From Bacteroidota bacterium (lineage in GTDB: Bacteria > Bacteroidota > Ignavibacteria > Kapaibacteriales > UBA2268): DNA of 64,000 nucleotides. The position numbers and the translations under genes were made by a program. Below, piece by piece: positions 8,633 through 17,699 of the stretch. Where the stretch lies: contig JARKQC010000369.1 in assembly GCA_029974985.1 (NCBI GenBank), positions 62,001 to 126,000 on the forward strand, written 5' to 3'. Each line of letters begins with the position of its first letter. Position 1 is the first letter of the stretch. The notes under the pieces were generated by a model. The model saw only the letters and a program-made list of their open reading frames with translations. It was not told where the DNA came from and searched no databases.

Positions 8633-10063
8633 ATGAAATTAATACCTATAAATATAGAATTAATAATTGAAAGAATTAAATATGAAAATCCTTGGTGGGT
8701 AACGGGAGTTATTGATGATTTTTTCAATAAAATGAAACGCAGGCTATATTTTAATTATTTCTTTCCATTAATCGAGCAAAAAGAGATAAGAAGAGCAATA
8801 GTGTTGATGGGACCCAGAAGAATCGGAAAAACTGTTATGCTACATCATTCAATACAAAAATTATTAGATAATGGTATAGATAAGCAAAAAATATTTTTTA
8901 TTTCAATAGATAATCCTATTTATATGAATCGCGGGCTTGAAGAGCTATTTTTATTAACTTTAAAAAGTTCTGGCAATGATTCAGCAAAAAATTGCTATGT
9001 AGTTTTTGATGAAATACAATATTTAAAGAATTGGGAAATACATTTAAAAAATTTAGTTGATAGCTATCCATATACAAAATTTATAGTATCAGGGTCAGCT
9101 GCTGCTGCTTTAAAATTAAAGAGTATAGAAAGCGGTGCAGGGAGATTTACAGAATTTTTATTACCATCGCTTACATTCAATGAATATATTAATTTAATGA
9201 ATTTAGATAGTCTAATAATTCCTTCTAAATCTGATTGGAATGGCAATGTCAAGCAGTTTATCTCAACTATAAATATTAAAGAATTAAATAAACATTTTCA
9301 TCATTATTTAAATTTTGGAGGCTATCCAGAAGTAATTTTTTCTAAAACAATACAAGAAAATCCTGGGCGATATATTAAAAGCGATATAATTGATAAAGTA
9401 TTATTAAGAGATTTACCAAGTTTATATGGCATTCAAGATGTGCAAGAGCTAAATTTATTTTTCTCTACATTAGCATATTATAGCGGAAATGAAGTATCAT
9501 TAGAAACCTTATCAAAATCGAGTGGGGTTGATAAAAAATTACTAAAAAAATATATAGAATATCTCGAAGCCGCATTTTTAATAACAGTCGTTCATAGAAT
9601 TGATGATAGTGCAAAACGGTTTAAAAGAGCAAATTTCTTTAAAATTTATCTAACAAATCCAAGTTTGAGAACAGCACTTTTTTCACCAATAGATACAAAT
9701 GATGATAATATTGGTAATATGATTGAAACAACAGTATTTTCTCAATGGGCACATAGTACAGGGTTTAAACCATATTATGCAAGATGGAGTAATGGACGAT
9801 ATCAAGGTGAAGTTGATATTGTTGCTTTAAATCAATCTAATCTAAAACCTTTATGGGTTGCTGAAATAAAATGGTCTAATCGCTATTATGAAAAGCCTAA
9901 TGAATTGAAATCACTAATTCAATTCTGTGAAAATAATAAACTTAAACAAGCATTAGTTACAACTATTGATAAAGAAGGAATAAAAAAAATTGGAGATTTA
10001 GAGATTTTTTATCTACCCGTTGCTATTTATGCTTATATAATTGGTCTTAATACATTATCGTGA
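8633..10063 (+). CDS. AAA_14/DUF4143 family ATPase
   Basis: 476 residues. Walker A GPRRIGKT is at residues 60-67 and Walker B VVFDEIQY at ~123-130; then comes the family signature SGSAAAALKLKS...GRFTEFLLPSLTFNEYI. The C-terminal half is the DUF4143 region, with an LLRDLPSLYGI segment and a terminal GEVDIVAL...WVAEIKWS that resembles a PD-(D/E)xK nuclease core. The family is common, often scattered as single genes, and its function is not established. Here it stands alone: a terminator lies upstream and EF-P follows after about 100 bases behind a likely separate promoter. The patchy distribution of such genes suggests it may be a recent arrival, but its codon use looks like its neighbours. Confidence 0.85.
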   Translation: MKLIPINIELIIERIKYENPWWVTGVIDDFFNKMKRRLYFNYFFPLIEQKEIRRAIVLMGPRRIGKTVMLHHSIQKLLDNGIDKQKIFFISIDNPIYMNRGLEELFLLTLKSSGNDSAKNCYVVFDEIQYLKNWEIHLKNLVDSYPYTKFIVSGSAAAALKLKSIESGAGRFTEFLLPSLTFNEYINLMNLDSLIIPSKSDWNGNVKQFISTINIKELNKHFHHYLNFGGYPEVIFSKTIQENPGRYIKSDIIDKVLLRDLPSLYGIQDVQELNLFFSTLAYYSGNEVSLETLSKSSGVDKKLLKKYIEYLEAAFLITVVHRIDDSAKRFKRANFFKIYLTNPSLRTALFSPIDTNDDNIGNMIETTVFSQWAHSTGFKPYYARWSNGRYQGEVDIVALNQSNLKPLWVAEIKWSNRYYEKPNELKSLIQFCENNKLKQALVTTIDKEGIKKIGDLEIFYLPVAIYAYIIGLNTLS

Positions 10064-10125
10064 TTAAAAAATTCAGATTAAATGATAAACTACAATAAAT
10101 AACACACTTACACTTCACTATAAAC

Positions 10126-10133
10126 TATTTTTG
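10126..10133 (+). promoter_or_regulatory. Possible -7 element (TATTTTTG) for efp
   Basis: Exact match to the Bacteroidota -7 consensus TAnnTTTG, 33 bases before the efp start. No clear TTG is at the -33 distance, so this is tentative. Confidence 0.25.
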
Positions 10134-10165
10134 AAATTATTAATAATATTTTTATTTAAGGAATA

Positions 10166-10729
10166 ATGGGAACAACAGCAGATTTAAGACCGGGTGCATT
10201 TATAAGATATAATGGTGAGTTATGCCAAGTAATAGAGTCGCAACACAGAACACCTGGTAATCTTAGAGCATTTTATCAAGTCAAGATGCGTAATACACGC
10301 TCTGGTAAATTACTTGAAAATAGATTTCGCTCTGGTGAATCTATTGAATTTGTAAGAGTTGATAAAAAAGAATATCAATTTTTGTACAAAGATGGTATTA
10401 CTTTATATTTTATGGACCAAGAAACTTATGATCAAATACCCGTAAATGTAGATACTGTTGGGGATTCAGTGAAATTTTTGAAAGAAAACCAAAATGTATT
10501 TATAAATTTTGAAGGTGATTTAGTTTTGGGAGTAGAAATGCCACCTTCTGTAAATCTAAGAGTAATTCATACCGAGCCAGGTGTAAAAGGTGATACTGCA
10601 ACAAATGTTGTTAAGCCAGCTACAGTTGAGACCGGAGCTTTAGTAAATGTGCCATTATTTATTAATGAAGGTGATTTAATCCGTGTTGATACAGAAAATG
10701 GTGCATATATGGATAGAGTGAAGGAATAA
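10166..10729 (+). CDS. efp: Elongation factor P
   Basis: 187 residues, the usual length, with the KOW-like N-terminal domain (residues 1-64), the central OB domain starting DKKEYQFLYKDG, and the C-terminal OB domain with the signature KPATVETGALVNVPLFINEGDLIRV. EF-P relieves ribosomes stalled on polyproline runs by binding between the P and E sites. The tip loop of domain I reads HRTPGNLRAFYQ, so the position lysylated or hydroxylated in E. coli (PGKG) is Asn, and the rhamnosylation-type Arg arrangement is also absent. From memory, Chlorobi EF-Ps share this loop. The gene stands alone and ends at a strong terminator. Confidence 0.97.
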   Translation: MGTTADLRPGAFIRYNGELCQVIESQHRTPGNLRAFYQVKMRNTRSGKLLENRFRSGESIEFVRVDKKEYQFLYKDGITLYFMDQETYDQIPVNVDTVGDSVKFLKENQNVFINFEGDLVLGVEMPPSVNLRVIHTEPGVKGDTATNVVKPATVETGALVNVPLFINEGDLIRVDTENGAYMDRVKE

Positions 10730-10751
10730 TATTTTTTTCTTTATTAGTTTC

Positions 10752-10778
10752 AAAGAGGGCTTATGCCCTCTTTTTTTT
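10752..10778 (+). terminator. Terminator of efp
   Basis: Perfect 9-bp stem aaagagggc (10752-10760) / gccctcttt (10765-10773), TTAT loop, followed by T residues. Confidence 0.9.
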
Positions 10779-10807
10779 AGAGAAATGGCATAATTTTAGA
10801 TATGCAA

Positions 10808-10815
10808 TATATTTG
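10808..10815 (+). promoter_or_regulatory. Possible -7 element (TATATTTG) for the oxidoreductase gene
   Basis: Exact TAnnTTTG match 46 bases before ATG 10862. No convincing -33 TTG, so low confidence. Confidence 0.25.
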
Positions 10816-10861
10816 AAAACTATTTTATATAATAATTAGCAATATTAGAGGTAATTGGAAT

Positions 10862-11863
10862 ATGAATCCCGTTAAAATTGGTTTAGTTGGTGCTGGTGAG
10901 ATAGCACAGAATTTTCATTTGCCTATTTATCATAAATTACAAAATGTTGAATTATATGCTATTTACGACCGTAATAAAACAAAGGCACAATTAGTAGCAG
11001 ATAAATTTAACATTCCTTATGTTTATAATAATATTGATGAAATGTTAAAAAATAAAGAACTCGAAGCTGTTGATATATGTACGTCAACTGATGTACATAC
11101 CGAATTTGCAGTGGCTTCGATATCTTCTGGGAAACATACATTAATAGAAAAACCAATTGCAAGAAATTATAATGAAGCTCTTGCAATTTTGGAGGCTGAA
11201 AAGAAATCTAATGTAAAAGTAATGGTTGGAACTAATCAGCGATTTCGTTATGATGCCAAAATGTTAAAAAGTTTTGTGCAAAATGGTGAAATAGGTGATA
11301 TTTTTTATGTACAAGGAAGTTGGTTGCAGCAAAAAAGAGGCGCCGAGTGGAGACAACAAATCGAAAAATCTGGTGGTGGAGTTCTCATTGATTTAGGAAT
11401 TTCATTAATTGATTCATTGATGTGGATATGTGATTTTCCAGCTGTAAAATCTGTTTCTGCTACTACATTTAAACATTTAACAAAAAAAGTTGAAGATGTT
11501 TGTATTGCTAATATTAAATTTGTAAACGGTAGTATTGCAACTATGGAAATGAGCTGGTCATTATTCAGCTCTCGAAATACTTTTGCTTTTGATGTTTATG
11601 GTAACAAAGGAAGTGCAAAAATAAATCCAGTTAGATTATATAAAATTGATGGCGACGTTTATCAACCCGTTACAAACAACGTTACTCATACTAATATGGA
11701 GATTTTTAGAAAATCTTTTGAAAGTGAAATCAAACATTTTATTGGAGCTGTGCAAGGATATGTACCAATAATTTCCACTGTTAGCGAAGCTGTAACTATT
11801 ATGCAATTAATTGATTTAATGTATAAATCTGCAAAAAAAGGTAAGGAAATTAATTTAGATTAA
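10862..11863 (+). CDS. Gfo/Idh/MocA family oxidoreductase
   Basis: 333 residues. The N-terminal Rossmann fold has GLVGAGEIAQNFHLP (residues ~7-21; GxGxxA), and the family hallmark EKPIARN follows around residue 98. The C-terminal alpha/beta substrate domain has the GGGVLIDLGISLIDSLMW segment (~178-195), which holds the usual catalytic Asp-x3-Asp/His region; here the canonical His of the DxGxHxxD pattern is replaced by Ser in DLGISLID. The family oxidises sugars, cyclitols or related compounds with NAD(P). Neighbours (efp upstream, a beta-barrel protein downstream) give no hint of substrate. A gaggtaat ribosome site precedes the ATG. Confidence 0.88.
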   Translation: MNPVKIGLVGAGEIAQNFHLPIYHKLQNVELYAIYDRNKTKAQLVADKFNIPYVYNNIDEMLKNKELEAVDICTSTDVHTEFAVASISSGKHTLIEKPIARNYNEALAILEAEKKSNVKVMVGTNQRFRYDAKMLKSFVQNGEIGDIFYVQGSWLQQKRGAEWRQQIEKSGGGVLIDLGISLIDSLMWICDFPAVKSVSATTFKHLTKKVEDVCIANIKFVNGSIATMEMSWSLFSSRNTFAFDVYGNKGSAKINPVRLYKIDGDVYQPVTNNVTHTNMEIFRKSFESEIKHFIGAVQGYVPIISTVSEAVTIMQLIDLMYKSAKKGKEINLD

Positions 11864-11985
11864 AGAATCATTTTTCTTAGAATTTACCTTTTTCTAAATT
11901 TTACAAAAATATCAAATTGATACTTTTTAAAATCTTGAACGTCATTTGTTTAAAATATTTTTTTAATAATAAAAGGTAATTAGAT

Positions 11986-12597
11986 ATGAAAAAGTTTATT
12001 CTAATATTAATTATATCACTTGTCCCTCTAATATCCTATTCAGAATCCAATATTGGGATCTTAGTTGGCTATAATGCTACTCGAATTCAAACAGATTGGA
12101 AAGAAATTAATAGCGATTTAAAAAGTGGTTTCCAAATAGGTGCATTTTTTAGAACAGGTGAAAAATTCTTTGTTCAACCTCAATTATTATATGCAAGTCG
12201 TGGCGGATATGCCGAATTTAGTACTGAATTTTGGAAAAGTTTAGGCTTACCAAGCGGTTCAACCGAAGTTCATGTTGGACTATTTCAAATTCCATTAATA
12301 TTTGGAATGTTGCTTAATGATAATAAAGATTTTGCTTTAAATATTCAAGCAGGTCCAGTTTTTTCATTAGTTGCTAAAAAAGGTATATCCGGCTTGGAGG
12401 AAGTTATCAAAGAAGAGAATTTTAAAGATTACACCTTTGGTATTCAAGCTGGGATTGGGGTTGATTTTTTATCTTTTATGGTTGCAATTAGATATGAGTA
12501 TGCACTTAGTGATATTTACAAAAGAGTTTTTGATAATTATAGTTTTAGTGCAAAATCCAATACATTTTTAATTACAGTTGGATTAAAGATATTTTAA
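11986..12597 (+). CDS. Outer-membrane beta-barrel protein (PorT/OMP_b-brl_2 type)
   Basis: 203 residues with an N-terminal signal peptide (MKKFILILIISLVPLISYS). The rest is a run of alternating amphipathic strands with aromatic belts: NIGILVGYNATRIQTDW, GFQIGAFFRTGEKFFVQPQLLY, FGIQAGIGVDFL, FLITVGLKIF. The last residue is Phe, the usual beta-signal end for BAM substrates. This is the small eight-strand PorT-like family, common in Bacteroidota; most members have no known role. It sits alone, 122 bases after the oxidoreductase. The ribosome site aaaggtaat is good. Confidence 0.75.
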   Translation: MKKFILILIISLVPLISYSESNIGILVGYNATRIQTDWKEINSDLKSGFQIGAFFRTGEKFFVQPQLLYASRGGYAEFSTEFWKSLGLPSGSTEVHVGLFQIPLIFGMLLNDNKDFALNIQAGPVFSLVAKKGISGLEEVIKEENFKDYTFGIQAGIGVDFLSFMVAIRYEYALSDIYKRVFDNYSFSAKSNTFLITVGLKIF

Positions 12598-13016
12598 TTT
12601 TTAAACATAATAAATAATAATTTATCTTATACTATAAAAATAATTTTTATAAAATAAAATATTATAAAATTCAAACTAAATTTTATCGTTATAGATAACT
12701 TTATTGAATTAATTAAATTTTTATTTTATTTTAAATTTATTTTTACTGAATCATATCGAAAATTGAAAAAATTATGCATAAAATTAATATAATTTTTTTA
12801 TCTAAAAATCATATCGAAAAAAAACAATTATTAGCTTAATATATTTATAATAAAGCGATTAATAATAATTGTAAGATTTTAGTAAAAATTAAATAAAAAT
12901 AATAATCTTAAATAATCAATATAAATTAAATAAATATTTAAAAATATTATGTAGATAATGTTTTTTATTGTTATATTGTTATCTTGAAATATTAAGTTTA
13001 AAAAAATATTATTGAA
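12598..13016. other. Very AT-rich 419-bp intergenic region before the cbb3 operon
   Basis: Almost no G or C and no supported gene. Two direct repeats are visible: a 14-bp repeat aatcatatcgaaaa at 12749-12762 and 12807-12820, and a tandem 8-bp repeat attgttat-attgttat at 12967-12982 about 35 bases before the ccoS start. A weak TTG (12968-12970) and TAAGTTTA (12993-13000) could be the promoter of the oxidase operon. I see no FNR-type TTGAT-N4-ATCAA palindrome. Confidence 0.4.
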
Positions 13017-13166
13017 ATGAGTGTTATAATCGTATTGATAGGGGTAAGTTTTCTGGTTGCAGTGATTTTTTTAATTGCTTTTTTATGGGCTGTTAAAACT
13101 GATCAATTTGAGGATACCTATACACCATCTATGCGAATAATTGTTGAAGATAAAGAAAATAAATAA
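13017..13166 (+). CDS. ccoS: cbb3 oxidase maturation protein CcoS
   Basis: 49 residues, with no signal peptide other than one transmembrane helix. It begins MSVIIVLIGVSFLVAVIFLI and continues FLWAVKTDQFEDTYTPSMRI, which matches the CcoS/FixS family almost along its length, including the AVK(S/T)xQ(F/Y)xDxxTP motif after the membrane span. CcoS is needed to insert heme and copper into the cbb3 oxidase catalytic subunit. It lies 34 bases before the ccoNO gene, the first gene of this operon. The short length makes it easy to miss. The ribosome site is weak (attgaa). Confidence 0.9.
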   Translation: MSVIIVLIGVSFLVAVIFLIAFLWAVKTDQFEDTYTPSMRIIVEDKENK

Positions 13167-13200
13167 TTAAATGTTTAAATAATTTTTATGGAAAAAATTT

Positions 13201-15363
13201 ATGGCTCAGAGCAATACTGAATTTAATCAAACTACACATTTAGATTCGTTCAGTTATGATAACCAAACTGTAAAATTATTTTTATGGGCTACTGTTATTT
13301 GGGGGCTAACGGGCTTTTTCGTTGGTCTAATTATAGCTATCCAACTTTATACGCCAACATATATTCCTTGGTTTGATTTTGGAATTTCTTGGCTGTCTTT
13401 TGGTAGATTAAGACCCTTACACACAAATGCAGTAATTTTTGCATTTGTTGGAAATGCAATTTTTATGGGAGTTTACTATTCGCTCCAAAGATTGACAAAA
13501 GCAAGAATGTGGAGTGATTTTTTAAGTAAATTCCATTTCTGGGGCTGGCAATTAATCATATTAGCCGCTGTAATTACATTACCTTTAGGATTAACACAAG
13601 GTAAAGAGTATGCTGAATTAATATTTCCAATTGATGTTGCTATTACTATTGTTTGGGTTGCTTTCGGCATTAATATGATGATGACTCTAATCAAGCGTCG
13701 TGAAAAACATATGTATGTTGCAATTTGGTTCTATATGGCTTCTTGGGTTACGGTTGCCGTTCTTCACGTTGTCAATTCTATACAAATACCAACTAGTTTT
13801 TTGCATAGTTATCCAGTATATGCAGGTGTTCAAGATGCACTTGTTCAATGGTGGTATGGTCATAATGCAGTTGCATTTTTCTTGACTACGCCGTATCTTG
13901 GTCTTATGTATTATTTTTTACCAAAAGCGGCGAATAGACCCGTTTATTCTTATAAATTATCAATAATTCATTTCTGGTCTTTAATATTTCTATATATTTG
14001 GGCTGGACCACACCATTTATTATATACTTCATTACCAGATTGGGCTCAATCTCTCGGCACAGTGTTTTCAATAATGTTAATAGCTCCTTCTTGGGGGGGT
14101 ATGATAAACGGACTTCTTACCTTGCGTGGAGCATGGGACAAAGTAAAAGAAGAGCCTATTTTGAAATTTATGATTGTAGCAATTACTGCTTATGGTATGG
14201 CTACTTTCGAAGGACCTATGCTTTCGATTAAGACTGTCAATGCAATATCACACTTTACTGATTGGACTATTGCACACGTTCACGTTGGAGCATTAGGCTG
14301 GAACGGTATGCTTACATTTGCAGTTTTATATTGGTTAGTTCCAAAATTATGGAATACTACATTATATTCAAAAAAAATGGCAAACCTACATTTTTGGATT
14401 GCGACAGTCGCAATATTAATGTATGTAATTCCAATCTATTGGGCTGGCGTTACTCAAAGTTTGATGTGGAAACAATTTTCACCAGAAGGAGTATTATTAT
14501 ATAAAAACTTTCTCGAAACGGTAACTCATCTTGTACCAATGTATTTAATTCGCTCAATAGGTGGATTATTCTATCTAACTGGCGCTTCTATAATGCTTTG
14601 GAATTTAATGATGACAGCAAAACAAGGGCATTTTGTAAAAGACGAAGCAGTAAAAGCCGCTCGAATAGTTGATAATGAAAAAGAAACTATTAATCACCGT
14701 TGGTTAGAAGGTAAGCCAGTTCCGTTTTTAATTGCAAGTCTTATTGTAATTATTATTGGTGGATTATTCGAAATAGTACCTTTGCAAGTGATTAAATCTA
14801 ATGTACCTACGATTTCGAGTGTTAAACCATATACTCCACTCGAATTGATAGGTCGCGATATTTATGTATCAGAAGGTTGTTATAATTGTCATACTCAAAT
14901 GGTAAGACCTTTCCGCTCTGAAACAGAAAGATATGGTGAGTATTCCAAAGCAGGTGAATTTGTGTATGACCACCCATTTCAATGGGGTTCGAAAAGAACG
15001 GGACCAGATTTACATAGAGTAGGAGGTAAATACCCTAATGCTTGGCATTATCAACATATGTACGATCCGCAATCTATTTCACCGGGGTCAATAATGCCGA
15101 GATATCCATGGTTAATTTCTGAAGATTATGATATTTCTGATATTTCATCAAAAATTCGAGTAATGAAAACTATGAATGTTCCATATCCCGAAAATTATGA
15201 GCAAAATGCAAAAGCAGATGTAAAAACACAAGCTATGGAAATTTCTGATGAATTGAAATCACAAAATATAACTGTATCACCAGATAAAAAGATTATTGCA
15301 CTTATATCTTATCTTCAAAGATTAGGTGTTGATATTAAAGAATCAGATAAAGCAGTTAAATAA
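13201..15363 (+). CDS. ccoNO: cbb3-type cytochrome c oxidase, fused CcoN-CcoO subunits
   Basis: 720 residues. Residues 1-~480 are the twelve-helix heme-copper catalytic subunit I: LRPLHTNAVIFAFVGN carries a heme ligand, WWYGHNAVAFFLTTPYLG the metal-binding His, and HFTDWTIAHVHVGALGW the further ligands. After a linker with one more helix (PFLIASLIVIIIGGLFEIVPL), residues ~540-720 are the monoheme subunit CcoO, with GRDIYVSEGCYNCHTQMVRP (heme motif CYNCH at 560-564) and an axial Met in PGSIMPRYPW. Fused CcoNO is known from Bacteroidota. The enzyme reduces oxygen with high affinity and pumps protons. ccoQ follows after ten bases. Confidence 0.97.
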   Translation: MAQSNTEFNQTTHLDSFSYDNQTVKLFLWATVIWGLTGFFVGLIIAIQLYTPTYIPWFDFGISWLSFGRLRPLHTNAVIFAFVGNAIFMGVYYSLQRLTKARMWSDFLSKFHFWGWQLIILAAVITLPLGLTQGKEYAELIFPIDVAITIVWVAFGINMMMTLIKRREKHMYVAIWFYMASWVTVAVLHVVNSIQIPTSFLHSYPVYAGVQDALVQWWYGHNAVAFFLTTPYLGLMYYFLPKAANRPVYSYKLSIIHFWSLIFLYIWAGPHHLLYTSLPDWAQSLGTVFSIMLIAPSWGGMINGLLTLRGAWDKVKEEPILKFMIVAITAYGMATFEGPMLSIKTVNAISHFTDWTIAHVHVGALGWNGMLTFAVLYWLVPKLWNTTLYSKKMANLHFWIATVAILMYVIPIYWAGVTQSLMWKQFSPEGVLLYKNFLETVTHLVPMYLIRSIGGLFYLTGASIMLWNLMMTAKQGHFVKDEAVKAARIVDNEKETINHRWLEGKPVPFLIASLIVIIIGGLFEIVPLQVIKSNVPTISSVKPYTPLELIGRDIYVSEGCYNCHTQMVRPFRSETERYGEYSKAGEFVYDHPFQWGSKRTGPDLHRVGGKYPNAWHYQHMYDPQSISPGSIMPRYPWLISEDYDISDISSKIRVMKTMNVPYPENYEQNAKADVKTQAMEISDELKSQNITVSPDKKIIALISYLQRLGVDIKESDKAVK

Positions 15364-15373
15364 GGAAATTCTA

Positions 15374-15553
15374 ATGTTTAAAAATATATTTAGTCATATT
15401 AATGGAATTGAGATATACCCGATTCTGACATTGATTTTCTTTTTTGTGTTTTTCGTAGCAGTTACTTTTTTAGCACTTAGACTCGATAAAAAATTTGTCG
15501 AATATATGGGTAATTTACCCTTAAATAATGATAATGAAAATTTAAAAAATTAA
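15374..15553 (+). CDS. ccoQ: cbb3 oxidase subunit CcoQ-like
   Basis: 59 residues with a single membrane helix (YPILTLIFFFVFFVAVTFLAL) followed by a charged tail (LDKKFVEYMGNLPLN). Size, position between ccoNO and ccoP, and the RLDKKF(V/I)xYMxxLPL tail fit the small CcoQ subunit found in Bacteroidota. It helps stabilise the oxidase. I chose ATG 15374: an aaggaa ribosome site lies 8 bases upstream, and starting earlier would overlap ccoNO. Confidence 0.85.
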   Translation: MFKNIFSHINGIEIYPILTLIFFFVFFVAVTFLALRLDKKFVEYMGNLPLNNDNENLKN

Positions 15554-15569
15554 TTTATGGAGATATTTT

Positions 15570-16136
15570 ATGTCTAAAGTTGAAGACAAAATTTTAGACC
15601 ATAGTTACGACGGCATTCAAGAATATGATAATCCACTTCCACGTTGGTGGCAAGGATTGTTTATATTGACTATTATTATTAGTGTTTTATACCTTTTTTA
15701 TTATGATATTTCTGGAATAGGCCAAACGCAAGAAGAAGAATATACTTCTGAGTTCAAAACGAGTTCGGCAGATTATGAAAAAATTGCGATGAAGCAAAAT
15801 CAAATGTGGGCAAATATTAAATACGAAACACTAACAGACGCTAATGACATCGAAGCTGGTAAAACAATATTTCAGAAAAATTGTGTTTCTTGCCATGGGA
15901 ATTTAGGAGAAGGCGGAATTGGACCTAACCTAACAGATAATTTTTATTTGCATGGAAATGGTATCGAAAATACTATGAATGTTATTATTAATGGCGTGCC
16001 AGAAAAAGGTATGATTTCATGGAAACCACTATTAAAACCCGAAGAAATTCAAAAAGTTGCAAGCTATGTGCTTAGTATTTTTGGTTCTAATCCACCAAAT
16101 CCAAAGGCACCGCAAGGAACACAGATAGAAAATTAG
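15570..16136 (+). CDS. ccoP: cbb3 oxidase cytochrome c subunit CcoP, single-heme form
   Basis: 188 residues. The N-terminus has the CcoP signature DGIQEYDNPLPRWWQGLFILTI, with one membrane helix at residues ~30-50. A single cytochrome c domain follows: CVSCH at 105-109 and an axial Met in GMISWKP. Proteobacterial CcoP is about 300 residues and carries two hemes; this one has only one, a shorter form also met in Bacteroidota. It passes electrons from periplasmic or membrane cytochromes to CcoO and CcoN. It starts 16 bases after ccoQ with a ggag ribosome site, in the same operon. Confidence 0.93.
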   Translation: MSKVEDKILDHSYDGIQEYDNPLPRWWQGLFILTIIISVLYLFYYDISGIGQTQEEEYTSEFKTSSADYEKIAMKQNQMWANIKYETLTDANDIEAGKTIFQKNCVSCHGNLGEGGIGPNLTDNFYLHGNGIENTMNVIINGVPEKGMISWKPLLKPEEIQKVASYVLSIFGSNPPNPKAPQGTQIEN

Positions 16137-16210
16137 TCTTCGGATAATGTTTAATAAAATTGTGATATTGAAGATAATCTTATATATTAGATTATTAAGG
16201 TTTAAAAATT

Positions 16211-17689
16211 ATGAGTAATGAAAATTCATTTAAAGAGCTAAAAGTAAAAGGCTCTAATGAAGAACAATTTAAACAAAATAATAAGTTAATTACAGAAACG
16301 GGGGTATCTTTTCGAGATAGAGTATCTAATCTTGATAAAAAAGGAAATAGAATTTGGATACACCCTAAAAAGCCAAAAGGTAAATTCCACCGTTGGCGTG
16401 CTATAGTTGCAACTATATTATTATTATTGTTTATAGTAACTCCTTTTATAAAAATAAAAGGTACACCTCTTATTTTGCTCGATATTATTAATCGAAAATT
16501 TATTTTATTTGGAACCGTTTTTTGGCCCCAAGATTTTCATATAATGGCAATATCTTTTTTAGCATTTTTAGTCTTTATAGTGCTTTTTACTGCTGTTTTT
16601 GGACGAATTTGGTGCGGTTGGGCTTGCCCACAAACAATTTTTATGGAAATGGTATTCCGAAAAATTGAATATCTTATCGAAGGCGATTACCAACAGCAAA
16701 AAAAACTAGCTCAATCAGAATGGAATAAAGAAAAAATATTCAAAAAAGGGTTGAAACATTCAATTTTTATAATAATATCTTTCTTTATAGGAAATATCTC
16801 ATTATCATATTTAGTTGGAATGGACAAACTTTTACAAATGATAAGCGATGGACCTTTAGAGCATTCCACAACTTTTATTTCAATTTTTGTATTTTCTGGA
16901 TTATTTTATTTTGTTTTCTCTTGGTTTAGAGAGCAAGCATGCACTATTGTATGCCCTTATGGGAGACTACAATCTGTATTATTAGATAAAAATTCTATAA
17001 TTGTAGCTTATGACTATAAAAGAGGCGAGCCAAGAGCAAAATTTAAGAAAAACGACCCCAATCAAAAAGACTGTATTGATTGTGCGGCTTGCGTAAAAGT
17101 ATGCCCAACTGGAATTGATATACGAAACGGCACACAACTCGAATGTGTGAATTGTACTGCATGTATGGATGCCTGCGACGAAGTAATGGACCGTATCAAA
17201 AAGCCAAGAGGATTAATTAGATACGCTTCTGAAAATGCAATCGAATCGGGAACAAAATTTAAAATTACTGGTAGAATTGTATTTTATATACTTATTTTAT
17301 TTACTTTAATTGGAATTTCTTTTGCATTATTACTAAATAGAACAGATGTAGAAGCAACAGTACTGCGAGCAAAAGGTTCGATATATCAAATTACCCCCGA
17401 AGGCAATGTGTCGAATATTTTCACCGCAACCATTATTAATAAAACATTTTTTGCTATGCCAATCGAAATAAAAACAATTGATTTGCCAGATGCTAAAATA
17501 AAAATTATTGGAAAAGATAAAATTGAAATCGAAGCAGAATCATATACCGACGCAACTTTTATACTCGAAATTCCAAAAGATAGAATCACAAGCACAAGAA
17601 ACGAAATCACGATAGGCGTTTATAGCAATAATAAACTTTTACAAAAAATTAAAACTATATTTTCTGGACCGGTTCCGGGAATGAATTAA
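16211..17689 (+). CDS. ccoG: cbb3 oxidase accessory ferredoxin-like protein CcoG
   Basis: 492 residues, the usual CcoG/FixG/RdxA size. Several membrane helices (for example ~63-80, 100-120, ~190-210, 230-250, 355-375) surround cysteine motifs: CGWACPQTIF and CTIVCPYGRL, then two 4Fe-4S motifs CIDCAACVKVCP (from ~residue 288) and CVNCTACMDACD. The C-terminal ~110 residues are the periplasmic Ig-like domain of the family. CcoG acts as a cupric reductase supplying Cu(I) for cbb3 assembly. A short inverted repeat (aataatct/agattatt type) lies in the 74-base gap after ccoP and may tune expression. Confidence 0.95.
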   Translation: MSNENSFKELKVKGSNEEQFKQNNKLITETGVSFRDRVSNLDKKGNRIWIHPKKPKGKFHRWRAIVATILLLLFIVTPFIKIKGTPLILLDIINRKFILFGTVFWPQDFHIMAISFLAFLVFIVLFTAVFGRIWCGWACPQTIFMEMVFRKIEYLIEGDYQQQKKLAQSEWNKEKIFKKGLKHSIFIIISFFIGNISLSYLVGMDKLLQMISDGPLEHSTTFISIFVFSGLFYFVFSWFREQACTIVCPYGRLQSVLLDKNSIIVAYDYKRGEPRAKFKKNDPNQKDCIDCAACVKVCPTGIDIRNGTQLECVNCTACMDACDEVMDRIKKPRGLIRYASENAIESGTKFKITGRIVFYILILFTLIGISFALLLNRTDVEATVLRAKGSIYQITPEGNVSNIFTATIINKTFFAMPIEIKTIDLPDAKIKIIGKDKIEIEAESYTDATFILEIPKDRITSTRNEITIGVYSNNKLLQKIKTIFSGPVPGMN

Positions 17690-17699
17690 TAGAACAAAA

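Noticed and set aside
12598..13016. tRNA or small RNA gene in the long AT-rich gap
   Set aside because: No cloverleaf-capable or GC-richer segment is visible; only direct repeats and A/T runs.
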